Below, in pieces: positions 1 to 33,410 of a stretch of DNA of 64,000 bases (position 1 is the stretch's first letter; each line of letters opens with the position of its first letter). Where the stretch lies: NCBI GenBank assembly GCA_030549495.1, contig JAUIRK010000443.1, positions 1 to 64,000 on the forward strand, written 5' to 3'. Source of the stretch: Nectonema munidae (Eukaryota; Nematomorpha; Nectonematoida; Nectonematidae). The position numbers were made by a program, and so were the translations under genes. The notes beneath the pieces are model-generated. The model did no database searches. It was not told the DNA's origin and saw nothing but the letters and a program-made list of their open reading frames with translations.

Positions 1-245
1 TTAAAGACGCAAAGAGATTCGCAACTCGTTCTATGCTCAAACAAGCTTCTCATTCGCACGCTCTGATGTTGTGCCCTTAATTTCCTACACTTAATAGTGG
101 AAAATTATTGATAGATGCTAAAAATGTTGCTAAAAGAGAAGCACTTATTGGAGATTGGCCAGAAAACTTCTTTTGTGATACCTCGGAAATTTCCAACATG
201 GATCAAATAACTAATCAAAAATAGAATAATGCAATGGGTTATCAT

Positions 246-720
246 CAGGGCGAGTAAAAGTCAATAAAGTCAACTTTTATTTCCGTTTAGCAAAATCTCT
301 TTGAAGAAGATCTTTACTTGTTTAGTCTAAAAAATTTTGAACTAATTTCAAACTTTTAAGTCAATCAAAGTCAATTTTTCGAGTTTAGGTCAATAAAGTC
401 AATGTTTATATTTAACACTTTTTGATTCAATGTGCCTAATTTTATTCCCAAACTTTTTATCATTGCATATTTTTCACATCTTTTACACAAGTTTAGCTTA
501 AAAGTTAAGTTATCCTGCAAAATTGTAGATTACCAGCATTAAATCATTAAAAATTAGTAATAGAAAAAGACGTTCTCTTTTCAAACATATCGGCAACACT
601 TCAGTTCCAATTGTAACGAAATTAACAAATTGGTTGTAAGCAGCAAAATATTTTCATTAAAATCTTCCAGAAATGAAGAAATTGTTAATTTTTTTCCAAT
701 TTTTTGGGTCAATTTTTCTC
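246..720 (+). mobile_element. Terminal fragment of a hAT-like DNA transposon
   Basis: The left end, starting CAGGGCGAGTAAAAGTCA, resembles the terminal repeat of the better preserved element at 38502-40199 (inward-read end TAGGGCAGTTAAAAGTCA). At about 590-700 the + strand reads a decayed transposase stretch (NTSVPIVTKLTNWL, then AAKYFH and NLPEMKKLL), which parallels VTRWSSWLRAAIYYSNKLPEI in the other copy. The fragment is truncated and interrupted by stops. No opposite end is visible, because retroelement debris follows directly. Confidence 0.55.
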
Positions 721-847
721 GCAAAGAAATCTATCTTATTCAATTTGAGTCCTGTGTCAGACGACAATCCAAATCAGTCTCTTAAATCGTTAATCTTTCA
801 GAACAAGCTGAACGTTCTTTCTTCACTTTAAAAATATACCTGACTCA

Positions 848-1001
848 TATCAATGAGCTTGAAAGAATCCTCAAAGTTCGTCTCTTTTTTGATTTCTCTC
901 ACTTCAAAGCGATACTTTTTGCCCACAAATCACTACGCTGTTATAAATGTCAACGGTTTGGCCATGTTTCTGTAGCATGCAATCCCAGTCTCGTTGCTTA
1001 A
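848..1001 (+). mobile_element. Zinc-knuckle fragment of a retroelement (LINE ORF1-like or gag-like)
   Basis: The + strand encodes a CCHC knuckle, RCYKCQRFGHVSVACN, preceded by a hydrophobic stretch typical of the region before the knuckle in insect Jockey-type LINE ORF1 proteins. A gag origin cannot be excluded. It is a short broken fossil without a recognisable partner ORF beside it. Confidence 0.45.
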
Positions 1002-1411
1002 ATTGTGGGTCTTCAGATCTTTATTATCAGATTCTTTCAGAAGAAAGAAAAAGACCAATTAATTATTAGTTTTTCAGTGAAAAAGGGTTTTAAGATAGGA
1101 AGCACTGATGTTAAAAGTTCTGCTCCATTTGTAGGAGAAGGAGAATCCATATTATCGCTTAAATTCTCGTGTAAATGTTGACCTTGATTGGATTTACTAA
1201 AGTCTGTATAGCCCAGAAAAATTGACATTGTTAGAGTAAATAACATAACACAACATAACATAATTTATCAAGCGAATAGAAGGGCAAATTTGCCTGTAAC
1301 GATCGCATCAATGAAAAGAAAAAGAATAACTAAACTGATCGAGAATAGTGTAAGTGAGAATTATGGAAAAAAGATTAATATAAGAAAACTAGGATATTCC
1401 GAGTTACTAAG

Positions 1412-2050
1412 CTAGGAAGGAGTATGCATCTTATCTTTCCAGAAGTGGTCAAGGCGTTGCTTCAAGATGTTCAAAGTAGGAGAGTTCACTACATACGCAG
1501 GAAGGTTGTTCCAGTCGTTGATAATTCTGTTAGAAAAGAAGTTTTTGCGGAAGTGCTTTTTGTGTCGCCTTTTTATAAATTTGTACTGATGAGTTCTTTG
1601 AAATCTTGAAGAAAATGGGGGTAGGATATCACGATTAACATGAATCTTTTTATTTATGATGTTAAATACTGTTATCATGTCATTTCTTTTATATCTCTGT
1701 ATGACAGAAGTGGTAAGGACAGAGTCTGCAATCGTTTTTTATAGTGCAGTTCTTTGAGGCCTTTCATTCTTTTAGTTGCTGTACTTTCTCCAAAGATTTC
1801 ATATTTTTTATGCAGCTAGGTTGCGCTATAACATTACCGTACTCAAGGATGGGTCATATCAAAGCTTTATATATAGGTTTAGCTTTCTCGGGTTGAAAGG
1901 AAGATAAATATCGAAGAACTAAATGGAATATAGAGTAAGCTTTCGAGATGATTTTTGAAAATTGAGGCTAAAATTTGAGAGCATCATCAATAATAATTCC
2001 TAAATCGTTAATTTGTGAGGTACGCTTAATATTATAACCACCTATGTAGT
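1412..2050 (-). mobile_element. Non-LTR retrotransposon (CR1/Jockey-like) reverse transcriptase C-terminal fragment
   Basis: Read on the minus strand, the region resembles the carboxy end of a LINE polymerase: NDLGIIIDDALKF, then LEYGNVIAQPS, then MITVFNIINK and finally FFSNRIINDWNNLPAYVV with a trailing LKQRLDHFW. These are the usual thumb and post-thumb motifs (LGV-D, LEYG, FFs-R-WN-LP, FK-LD) in the right order. The upstream half contains several in-frame stops; the last 88 codons (1412-1678) are open. The 5' polymerase palm and endonuclease are absent, as expected for a 5'-truncated copy. Confidence 0.75.
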
Positions 2051-3013
2051 AAGTGACACTATTATAAACCAATTTGTAAATGATAACATTACAATGTAGA
2101 GTAAATAATTACCTTTCATAAACACTAAAAAATTCCCTATTTCCCAATTCCTTTTGTATAACAGTATAAAAAAGAACAGCTTTCAAGTGCAACCTAGAAA
2201 ATAATACGAAGGTGTAAACGTCAAAAAACGCGCATAAACAAGCCTGGTTTCTTTCATCTTTCTAGGCTTTTGTTTTTTGTAGGTTGATCGCTTCATTCAT
2301 GCGAAAAATTTTCAAGTTTAGAGCCTTAAGCAAAATGTAACATGTAAAATAGAGTTCTCTTTATTTGAAACACAACGTAGGCGAACTTTATTTCCATCCT
2401 CACTACTGAATACACAGCTCTTCTAAACATACATGTTTGACTATATATTAGGCCTGTTTTCCTTCTTCTACACAATCATTCATTATTTACTTACTTTTTT
2501 TACTTTGCCTGCTGCTTCAAAAGATGTCTCGATATTCAGGTAAAATTTTTCACTCTCAAAGCTCTTTGGGTTTCATCTCTGAAGATTGTTCACCCTTATT
2601 CACAACTATATTTTTATCTAGTATTTATTTTGAGAAAGATATTTTAAAATTATAAATATTTTAATTTAGCGAAAATAACGACAACATATGTGTAAATACG
2701 GTTTTCAGAGCGCATAATTTTTTGTGGAATGTCGGTGAGAAAGTTCATCTAAATTTTTACAACTGTCTACGAGTCAATAACTGTTCTCCGTTGTAAATAG
2801 CAACTAGAAGTTAACAAAATTTTAAATTTATATATAAATAAGATTATTTATATTTTCTGTATGATAAACTTCTTAATTATAGTTAAATTATAGAAAATTT
2901 ATATACAAAAAAATAGGAAAATCAATCTTGAAAACAACAAATTTAATGTTTATAGTTTGAAAGTTAAATGCGATTTTAGGAAATGGAGCAGTAAAAAATC
3001 ATAATTCAATTGA
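2051..3013. other. AT-rich non-coding stretch; possible first exon at 2524-2539
   Basis: No homologous coding sequence was seen. A short ATG reading MSRYS ends at a good donor (TTCAG|gtaaaa) at 2539/2540 and could be the initiating exon of the downstream kinase. It leaves phase 1, whereas the first secure kinase exon (6677) requires phase 2, so at least one further exon would be needed. Speculative. Confidence 0.15.
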
Positions 3014-3142
3014 AACATTAAGTCCCAATGCTCCCATTTGGGAACATAAGTAATTTCATCTTCGTCTGTTTTTTTCAATGAATTTGAATATAAATCGTCT
3101 GCGTTTTTTAGATATCGTCTAATTTCTATGGTACTTAATGGG
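3014..3142. mobile_element. piggyBac-type MITE, family 1, copy 1
   Basis: A ~129-bp element nearly identical to 30545-30673. The right end is ACTTAATGGG followed by TTAA (3143-3146). The left end reads AACATTAAGT, so the outer CCC and left TTAA have decayed. Internal TCGTCTG motifs occur in both copies. Confidence 0.6.
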
Positions 3143-3146
3143 TTAA

Positions 3147-3654
3147 AAATAGAAAAAAAAATATATTAAAGCTAAAGTAAAATATTGTTCACTTTTAAAA
3201 TAAGGCGTCTCGTTGATAAAAATATGCCAGAAAGTAATGCGGTTGTTAGGTATATATTAGCAGGCTTTCTCAAACGTGGCCAAATCCCCGATATTTGTGC
3301 GAAAATGAAATTGAAGTGGACAATTTTTTTTAGAAAATATTTGGCAAAAAATTAAATTTGCAAAATAAAATCGTCTGCATTTATTAGTGCTTTTTAATAC
3401 AACTCTTCTGCTTTACATTAGATATCGTCTGATTATTCTGGTCGATAACGGGTTAATTTGTTAGTTAGTGAGTTATTTGCTTAGTTATTTTAGTTAGTTG
3501 TTCACTCCTTTGATTTGTCACTCTTTTGATAGCAACCCAGTAGAGCCATGATTAGGTTCCACATCTTTTTTTTAGTTCATCCTAAAATTCATAACAAAGA
3601 AATATTATGATATTTTTTGAAAAATTTACTTTTTACAAAAGAATTTAATGCGAG
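3147..3654. other. Degenerate repeat-rich spacer
   Basis: Around 3370-3455 the sequence repeats the right half of the neighbouring TTAA element (ATCGTCTGATT ... CGATAACGGG then TTAA), probably an old relative of that MITE. The remainder is AT-rich with TTAGTTAGT motifs and no gene. Confidence 0.3.
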
Positions 3655-3840
3655 CCTCAATGGTTGTTAGGGTGTACCTCTCAGCTTAACAGTTGAAGGT
3701 CAGGGGTTCGATCCCCAAGGCTCCCAACTCTAAAAACAAATTCACAAAAATTGTGATTAACCATCTTAAGCATAATGCGAGCATACAGCCTTACTGCTGG
3801 AACTACTTTGATATCTTCAACCAACCAACCAACATAAGAA
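3655..3840 (+). mobile_element. tRNA-derived SINE, family B, copy 1
   Basis: Contains a pol III B-box (GGTTCGATCCC) in the context AGGGGTTCGATCCCC near 3705-3720. The body is shared over about 180 bp with the inverted copy at 34858-35525, including TGTACCTCTCAGCTTAAC and AATGCGAGCATA. Two diverged dispersed copies with a tRNA-like head indicate a SINE rather than a functional tRNA. Confidence 0.65.
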
Positions 3841-5132
3841 TTTAATAGAATGTACATTTGTAGTAATATGTTAAAACTATTTATAACTATAGAAGCAAAT
3901 TTCATAGGTAAAAATGACTTTCTTTTTGCTTAATAAATTTGTTAAAATCAGAATTTGAATCACAGTAAAAATTGTTCTAATCATAAATATTATCTGAAAG
4001 ATCACTTATTGCTCAGGATTAAGGATTTGTTTGAGCTCTAAGCAGGAGAATGGATGATGAATCCTTTTTATTGTAATATGGAATCTGTAGAAGAAAATTT
4101 TTAGGAATAATTTATTGAATATAAATGGAATTAAGACTTCAAATTAAAGTTTGGAAAAAGGAAAAGAGATCTGCTCAATTTTTTTACTTCATAATCGGAC
4201 ATCTTTAAATTTTTAAATTCTCAGTGGTGTAAAAAAGTTAAAAAAACTATTATTAATGCAAATAATTTGTGTTTCGAGAAGGAGAAACTCCTTCCTCGGC
4301 GTAGTTGGGTATAAGCGAGTGCATTTCCCAAAGAAAACATGTGCGTTACCTAACTCCTGAAGCGCGACTTATAATTAAAAGTGTACTCTATGTCAAATGA
4401 AAAAGTTGAGTGCTATCAAATTATGGAGTTTTCAGCATTTGAAAGGAATGATAAATCAAAAGCTTTTAGAAAGTTGTTGAGACAGCTGCACGTGAACTAA
4501 ATTATATCAATCGTTACTCCTTATTGCCTAACGAGTTGGAAATAAAAGTTTCTCGTTTACTTAAATTTGAACGCGGAAAGTACCATTTGAACTCTTGATT
4601 TACTTTTACATTTGTCATCATTTTTACAAAAGTTTTTTCAACACCATAATTCTACACGCGCTGTCTAAAATATAATGGATAATCTGTTGCTTTTACTTTT
4701 GGAATGTGAAATATATCTGTAAGTAGTATACCTTCAGTTTTTATATTTTTTTGTAATTCTTTTAACTTAGTTAATGCACCTCTTTGAAGGAAATGTATTT
4801 ACTTTTTCTAAGATTCATCAAAAATAATGCTAAACACATGAAAAATTAGGCAAAGCTAAAAAGATTTTGAAAATCCATTAAAACAATGTATTGAGAAATT
4901 AATAAAAAAACTATTTAAACATAAAAACTTACCGAAAGAAACCCGGAAGCTACCAGAAGAAACCATTAGATGTTAAAATTTTTAGTAAAAAGGATCAAAA
5001 ATCATTTAAAAAAACACTATAAATCTGTGAAATCTGTATTCAAGAATTAAAAAAACTATAGTAAGATAAAACTTGCCTGAAAAAATTTTAATATCTTTTG
5101 CTATCTTCTGGTTTCTTGCGGTGAGTTTTTAT
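3841..5132. other. AT-rich spacer without recognised gene
   Basis: Short open frames around 4410-4590 (for example NRYSLLPNELEIKV) have stops and no family I recognise. No terminal repeats or RNA genes were identified. Confidence 0.3.
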
Positions 5133-5602
5133 TAGGGTTTGCATAAGTATCGAAAATTAGGAACCGATACCGAAAAAACTTACAAAACCAGGAAATCCTG
5201 GTTCCTTAAGGAGATATATAGACAGCAAAAAGATGCAATGAAATTGACGTTTTTGATTTATTATAAACAGATGTACACTTTTTCTTTCTATATCATTATC
5301 ATAATGGTTCCAGGGGAAAAGTGTGCAAACGACAAAAGTGTGCAGCAGAGAAAAAAAAGAAAAAGAAACTCATTTGTCGTTTGCACACTTTTCTCCGTTT
5401 ACCATTAAAATGAGATGACAATGAAAAAGAGATTTTATATGAATGAAGTGCAGTAAAGTTTTATGCAAAGAATTGCATAGTAAACTAAATCAATTACAGC
5501 TAAGTTATTCTCGGAACCGGGATTACTTTTCGGTTCCGAGACGGTTCCCAAATTTTTAGAACCGGGAACGTCGCGGTATTTCAGAACCAGGAGCAAAGCC
5601 TA
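5133..5602 (+). mobile_element. hAT MITE, family TAGGGTTTGC, copy 1
   Basis: A 470-bp non-autonomous element beginning TAGGGTTTGC and ending GCAAAGCCTA (one mismatch). It is flanked by an 8-bp duplication with one difference (GTTTTTAT at 5125-5132, CTTTTTAT at 5603-5610), the target size of hAT transposons. It matches 35032-35500 over its length in opposite orientation. Its centre holds a long inverted repeat (GTGTGCAAACGACAAA and its complement) around 5316-5395. The open frame across it is incidental. Confidence 0.85.
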
Positions 5603-6676
5603 CTTTTTATCTTTCTATTGTTTATTTAAAATATTTTTCATTATAGATTTAACATATTTATAGTGTTTAAAGATTTTTTAAATCTTTTTAAAGTTTTTTA
5701 CCACAAATTTCTATATTTAGGATTTTCCGGTTTCTTCTGGTAAAAAGTCTGACCCTATTGAAGTCACACTTTTTGTGATGAAATCATGCACTGTTCGCAC
5801 AACACTTACATTCCATTGTCCGGCAAATACACAATCACCTAGCACAAAAATCGGCTCAATTTTCTCCATTTCAATGGGCGAACTTAATAATGAGTTTTAC
5901 AAATTTTTATCCTATAAAAGCGATTCATGAAAACATTTTAATTCTAACACATATCTAGACTTATAAGTTGCAGTTAGAATGTTCCTAACATTTGGGTGAT
6001 GCTTCTAGTGAAACAAGCTTTGACAAAATGATCGAAAGATGGGTAGGGGATCATCAATTTTCGCAAAATTTTTAAATATGCCAATTTAACGGAATATGCA
6101 AAGAAAATGTAATTTGAAGAAAAATTCAACTAAATTTAAACTAATAAAAGGAAAAAAATATGTATTTTTTTTTTACTTTTCAAATTTGAATCGTAAAAAA
6201 AGAAAAAAAATTCGTCACAAAAAATCTGTTGAAAATATTTGAAAATAATTGAGTCTAGATATCTTGAATTATATAAATGAATTATTTCTGTAACTACTTT
6301 TTCTGTTTTTATAGCTGTGTTCAGAGTCAATCTCAAATGTTAATTACTTAGAATCTCTTTTTCATTTCATTGTTACCAACTTTCAGCTTCCATTTATATA
6401 TTACACATCAAGGAAGATGCAAAAATGACTATTTCTACGTTTTCATCTTGTTCTCAACAACTGTTACAGGATATTTATTAACTTTGGTGCGAAGAAAACC
6501 TATTGGCATTATATATCTTTAAAATATTTCTGTTTCAAATAAAAGATTTCTTTGAATCATAAAAATGTAACTATACTTAAAATTACAGCGACTTCACGAT
6601 GCATCTTTCTGTTATAAGCTAAAAAAAATGTAGGCAGTTTAGATTTTTTTTAAAGCGACTTGTATGTTTTTGGTAG
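5603..6676. other. AT-rich sequence upstream of the first secure kinase exon
   Basis: No homologous coding sequence or repeat was identified. An undetected 5' kinase exon may lie here or further upstream. Confidence 0.25.
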
Positions 6677-29383
<22,707 letters not shown>

Positions 29384-29592
29384 TAGTTTTTTCGAATCTC
29401 TGATTTCATTTCAACAAGATCTAAATTGAACTTAAACATATATATATACACATGTGTTTAAAATAAATTAAAAAATTAGTTTTATTTATAAATTTTTATT
29501 TAAGTGTGAAAATGAAAGGACTTTAGTTGAAAGTTAGTAAAATAAAATCTTATAGGATACATCTTTTTAATCAATAATTCTCGCCGTGGATG

Positions 29593-29931
29593 CAGGCCCG
29601 TAGCCAGCGAGGGCAGGAGGGGGCTAAGCCCCCCCCCCCCCCCCCCAACTCAGATTCAAAGCCCCCCCCCCCCAACCTAATATATTTCGATATCAATAAA
29701 GGGTTCAAAAAATGGTTTATTTTTAGACTATATATAAAAATTTGGTACTTATTAGTTATCTCCCTCCCACTTTAATTTTTTTTCAGTAATTTACTAAAAA
29801 AAAATTTTTGAATGGGGGAGAGATAACTCATAAGTACCAAAAAAATTTTTGTGAAAATATTTCCCCCCCCCCCCCCCCCCCAAAAAATTTTTTCCAGCCC
29901 TCCCAATTGAAAAGTCCTAGCTACGGGCCTG
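29593..29931. mobile_element. hAT MITE with C-runs, family CAGGCCCGTAGC
   Basis: 339 bp with 15-bp terminal repeats carrying one mismatch (CAGGCCCGTAGCCAG / CTAGCTACGGGCCTG). The flanking 8-bp duplication has one difference (CGTGGATG at 29585-29592, CTTGGATG at 29932-29939). C homopolymers lie inside both ends (29630-29674 region and 29863-29881). It sits 210 bp downstream of the kinase stop. Confidence 0.85.
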
Positions 29932-30284
29932 CTTGGATGCTGGCGTCCAAAAAGAGGCGTTTAGTAATTCTTGATGGCGCTGTGAATTTTTGAATAACAA
30001 GTAATATTTATTAATTTTTTTTTAATATTTGAAATACACATACACTTTTTGAGTAATTAAAATGATAGTTTTGAAAATTACGAAAATATCTTTCTTATTA
30101 TTATTTCACTCTATATAAGTTTTTGATCCTTTCCCATAAATTACCGCGTATATTTTGGAATCAAGAAGTTACCAGCCTTGACTTATTGTACAATGTATTT
30201 TTCGTCCTACAAGTCGATGTGTATTATATTATATAGGTCGAATATATCAGATTGGTTTAGGGACAGAAATGTTTTTTTGTGGAG

Positions 30285-30415
30285 TGTTTTCATCGAGAAG
30301 GCACAGTTTGCGCCGCTTGTACCGAACTATGAGAAAGTAGGCTTGAAGCGGGATCGAACCCAAGACCTTGAGTTATCGAAACCCAGTACCTAACCAACCT
30401 TACTCACGCCCCCAT
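30285..30415 (-). mobile_element. tRNA-derived SINE, family C, copy 2
   Basis: On the minus strand: GGCGTGAGTAAGGTTGGTTA, then GGTTCGATCCCG and ACAAGCGGCGCAA, matching 20905-21045. Confidence 0.65.
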
Positions 30416-30544
30416 TATTTATAATTTACTATTTTCGTACTTAAAAATTGTATAAGCAAATTTCGGAGTTGAGTATAAACTATAGGGTTGAAAACCAGTT
30501 ATAATCTGCCTGCTTTTAAAATGCGTTTTCAAAATCTTCTTTAA

Positions 30545-30673
30545 CCCATTAAGTCCCAATGCTCCCATTTAGGAACATAAGTCATTTCATTTTCGTCTGC
30601 TTTTATCAATGACTTTGAATATAAATCGTCTGCGTTTTTTAGATATCGTCTGATTTCTATGGTACTTAATGGG
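30545..30673. mobile_element. piggyBac-type MITE, family 1, copy 2
   Basis: 129 bp with inverted ends CCCATTAAGT / ACTTAATGGG and intact TTAA on both sides (30541-30544, 30674-30677). It is nearly identical to 3014-3142. Confidence 0.8.
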
Positions 30674-30677
30674 TTAA

Positions 30678-31141
30678 AACGGAAAAGCGAAATCACAAAA
30701 CAGGTTATTTTAAATCAACAAACATTTCATTTTAATCGTCTTTATTTCAATGTACTTAAAAAAATTAATTATTTTTTAATTATATGCAAAACATTTGTAT
30801 ATTTAGCAATATTTTAATGAAAGGAAGAAGAAATTAAATTAAAGAGAAATAAATGACTTTATTACGAAGACAACTTTTGATCTATTTTCATCAGCTAAAT
30901 ACGGAGAAAAATGAGGTTAATTGAAATTAAATGTTTCTGTTTGTATTACATGGATGAAAGAGAGCTAAAAATATAACAACAGGATAGCATAGATATTTGT
31001 AGCAGAGTTAAAAAATATCATCATCCACCACATATTCTACTAAGAAAAAACACTTCAAATTAAATAACACTTGTTTTTGCTTTCATAATTAAGGATTTCT
31101 GTTTTTGATGTGCAAAGATTCTATAGGATTTTTAAATCAGT
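30678..31141. other. AT-rich spacer
   Basis: No feature recognised. Confidence 0.3.
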
Positions 31142-31846
31142 ATCATCATTGCATTCACATTAAATGTCAAAATTAGTTAAATCATCATAGTTAATACGTC
31201 AATCATCACGAGAGAGCAAATGTTTACCTTTGGAAGATATCACATTAACTTTCGAAAGATCTTTTATTCTACATCTTGATTTATCTCTTGCAAATAGAGC
31301 TGCATGTTCTTCTATGCGTTCCCCTTAATCATTTTGACGTCCTTCTCAGTCTCCTCATCTACAAGTGTAAATATAAATTACTTCACTTTTTTTCATTTTA
31401 GGAATTGGGCTTTTTATCGATTTCGGATAAATAGGCAATATGAAAAAAAATTAAATATAATGTGCCAAGAAATAAAGTTTTCTTCCGATTACAGTATATA
31501 GGTGAAGAGATTGTAAAAAAAGAAAATATATTGAAAAAATTATTCACCCAAATACTCCAAGTGTGTGAAAAATGTTTCCAAAATCGATATAAGACCCAAT
31601 TCCCCAAATGAATAAAGTTAAGTAATGTATATTTACAATTGTAGATGAGGAGAATCCTATGTGGCAAGGAAGTGAAAAGATTGGGGAAAAGCATAGAATA
31701 GAAGAACATGTAACTCTATTTGCAAGAGATGAAAAGATCTTTCGAAAGTTATTGTGACATCTTCCATACGCAAACATTTACTCTCTCATGATGATTGTCG
31801 TATATAACTAATTTTGACATTTTATGTGAATGTAAGAATGATATTT
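31142..31846. repeat. Foldback (large inverted repeat), ~0.7 kb
   Basis: Left arm about 31142-31435, right arm about 31567-31846, with a ~130-base centre. Shared words include AACTTTCGAAAGATCTTTT, GCAAATAGAG and CATGTTCTTCTAT. The arms look roughly 80-85% similar by eye. Several overlapping short frames on both strands result from the palindrome. Could be a foldback transposon or a hairpin RNA source. Confidence 0.7.
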
Positions 31847-33410
31847 AGCGATAGTAAAGGGTTATTATAAAAGTTAAGAAAATGTGCACGCTTTGTTGCT
31901 GATATGGTAAAATTAATTTTAGATTTGGCCAGGCTAGATAAAGTCTTACGTGTACTTCAACTGGAATGCTTTTGAAGAGGGAATTCATTTCTATATGAGT
32001 TCTTTGGAGCTCTGATTCCTTTTTAAATAAGTTTGAAATAAATAGCAAAAAGATGATCAATTAGGATATTTTTTGACTCGAGAACATCAAATATATGAGT
32101 CGTTAAAGTTGTCTGATTTGTTTCGTCCTGAATGTGTTATGCAATCGAAACACTTATATTTTGAGAATTGTTGGTGCTAAGAAATATTGCGTGAATATCA
32201 AGGAGGAAGTATAAAAATTACTTTTTCATGATGGATCACTTGGATGTGATGAATTGAACACGAAATTTAAAATTTGTCAAACGATATGTATATAGATGAA
32301 AAAATCTAGAAGGTTTAAACACGAAAGCGATTTAGTGTTGCAGAATTTTAATGGCAACCTTTCGTTCAAATATATTCATAAAATTATTGGATGTTTTAGG
32401 CTTTCCAAGAATCTAAATTGTTTTTCAAAATAAAAAAATGCTAACAGGGTGAAAAAATGAAAATAAAATAGTTTGTTTGATATATGTTTACTTTTAAACA
32501 TATCTAAACTTTTTATGCAAATAACCGCTTATTTTTCAAAACTAGCTTCCTGTAAACTGCACATCTGTGCAAAACCGTGCGTCAATAAGACATTTTGTTG
32601 GAGAGTTTTTCTGTCTTTACTTAATTGTGTGTGTGTGTTTGTTTGTGTGTTCCCTTGAAAATTCGATTTTGCATAAACTATAGTTAAAGAAGTTACCACT
32701 TTTTATATATTAAAGAGGTTCGGAATAAAAATGGATAACTCGTTTATTTCAACTTTCATAACTTTATCAGTCAGCGCTAGCTCATTGTCTAAAAATAGAC
32801 TTTCATTAGGTCGTTGGAATAAAGCATTTTATGGTTTTCTTCGAGAGAAAAAACATGCACAAAAATTTACTTATTTCTCACTTCATATTTACTTTTTACA
32901 TTACCATGATATCATAGTTTGCATTCTTAAAATGATGAAACATCATTTAAAGCAGGTTTAGATCGATGTTTCAACGGTGATTGTATATAAAAACGCGTTA
33001 CACATCAATAATAATCAATTTATCTATCAAAATTGTTGAAACTAAACGTCCTTAGTTCATAACTTTATACATCGAAAAGTCATACACACCACTAAAACTT
33101 GCATATTTCACTATTAAGGGTGAGCCTGAGTTAGTACAAAATTTTAAAATAGGAATCTTAAAAAAGAATTTATTACAACAACACATATTAAATAGATAGA
33201 ATACAACTGAAAAATAACTTAAAAAAATATTGAGTAAATATGATATAAACGAAGATCTCTTCTTTTTACTATTATATTTACCTTGTAAACGCGAGTTACC
33301 CTTTATAGTTCATAAAAAAATGATCTGTCTGTCAAGACACACAATATTATCTCCCTTGTGGTCTTGCCAGATCACTTATATATGATTAAAATGGCGGAAT
33401 CATCTACATT
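31847..33410. other. Spacer between foldback and receptor gene
   Basis: No recognised repeat. The 76-codon frame at 32731-32961 is unassigned. A possible minus-strand polyadenylation signal for the receptor gene lies at 33169-33174. Confidence 0.3.

Noticed and set aside
31398-31777. Overlapping aromatic-rich frames of 77-103 codons
   Set aside because: They arise from the arms of the foldback and have mirror images on the opposite strand, without family resemblance.
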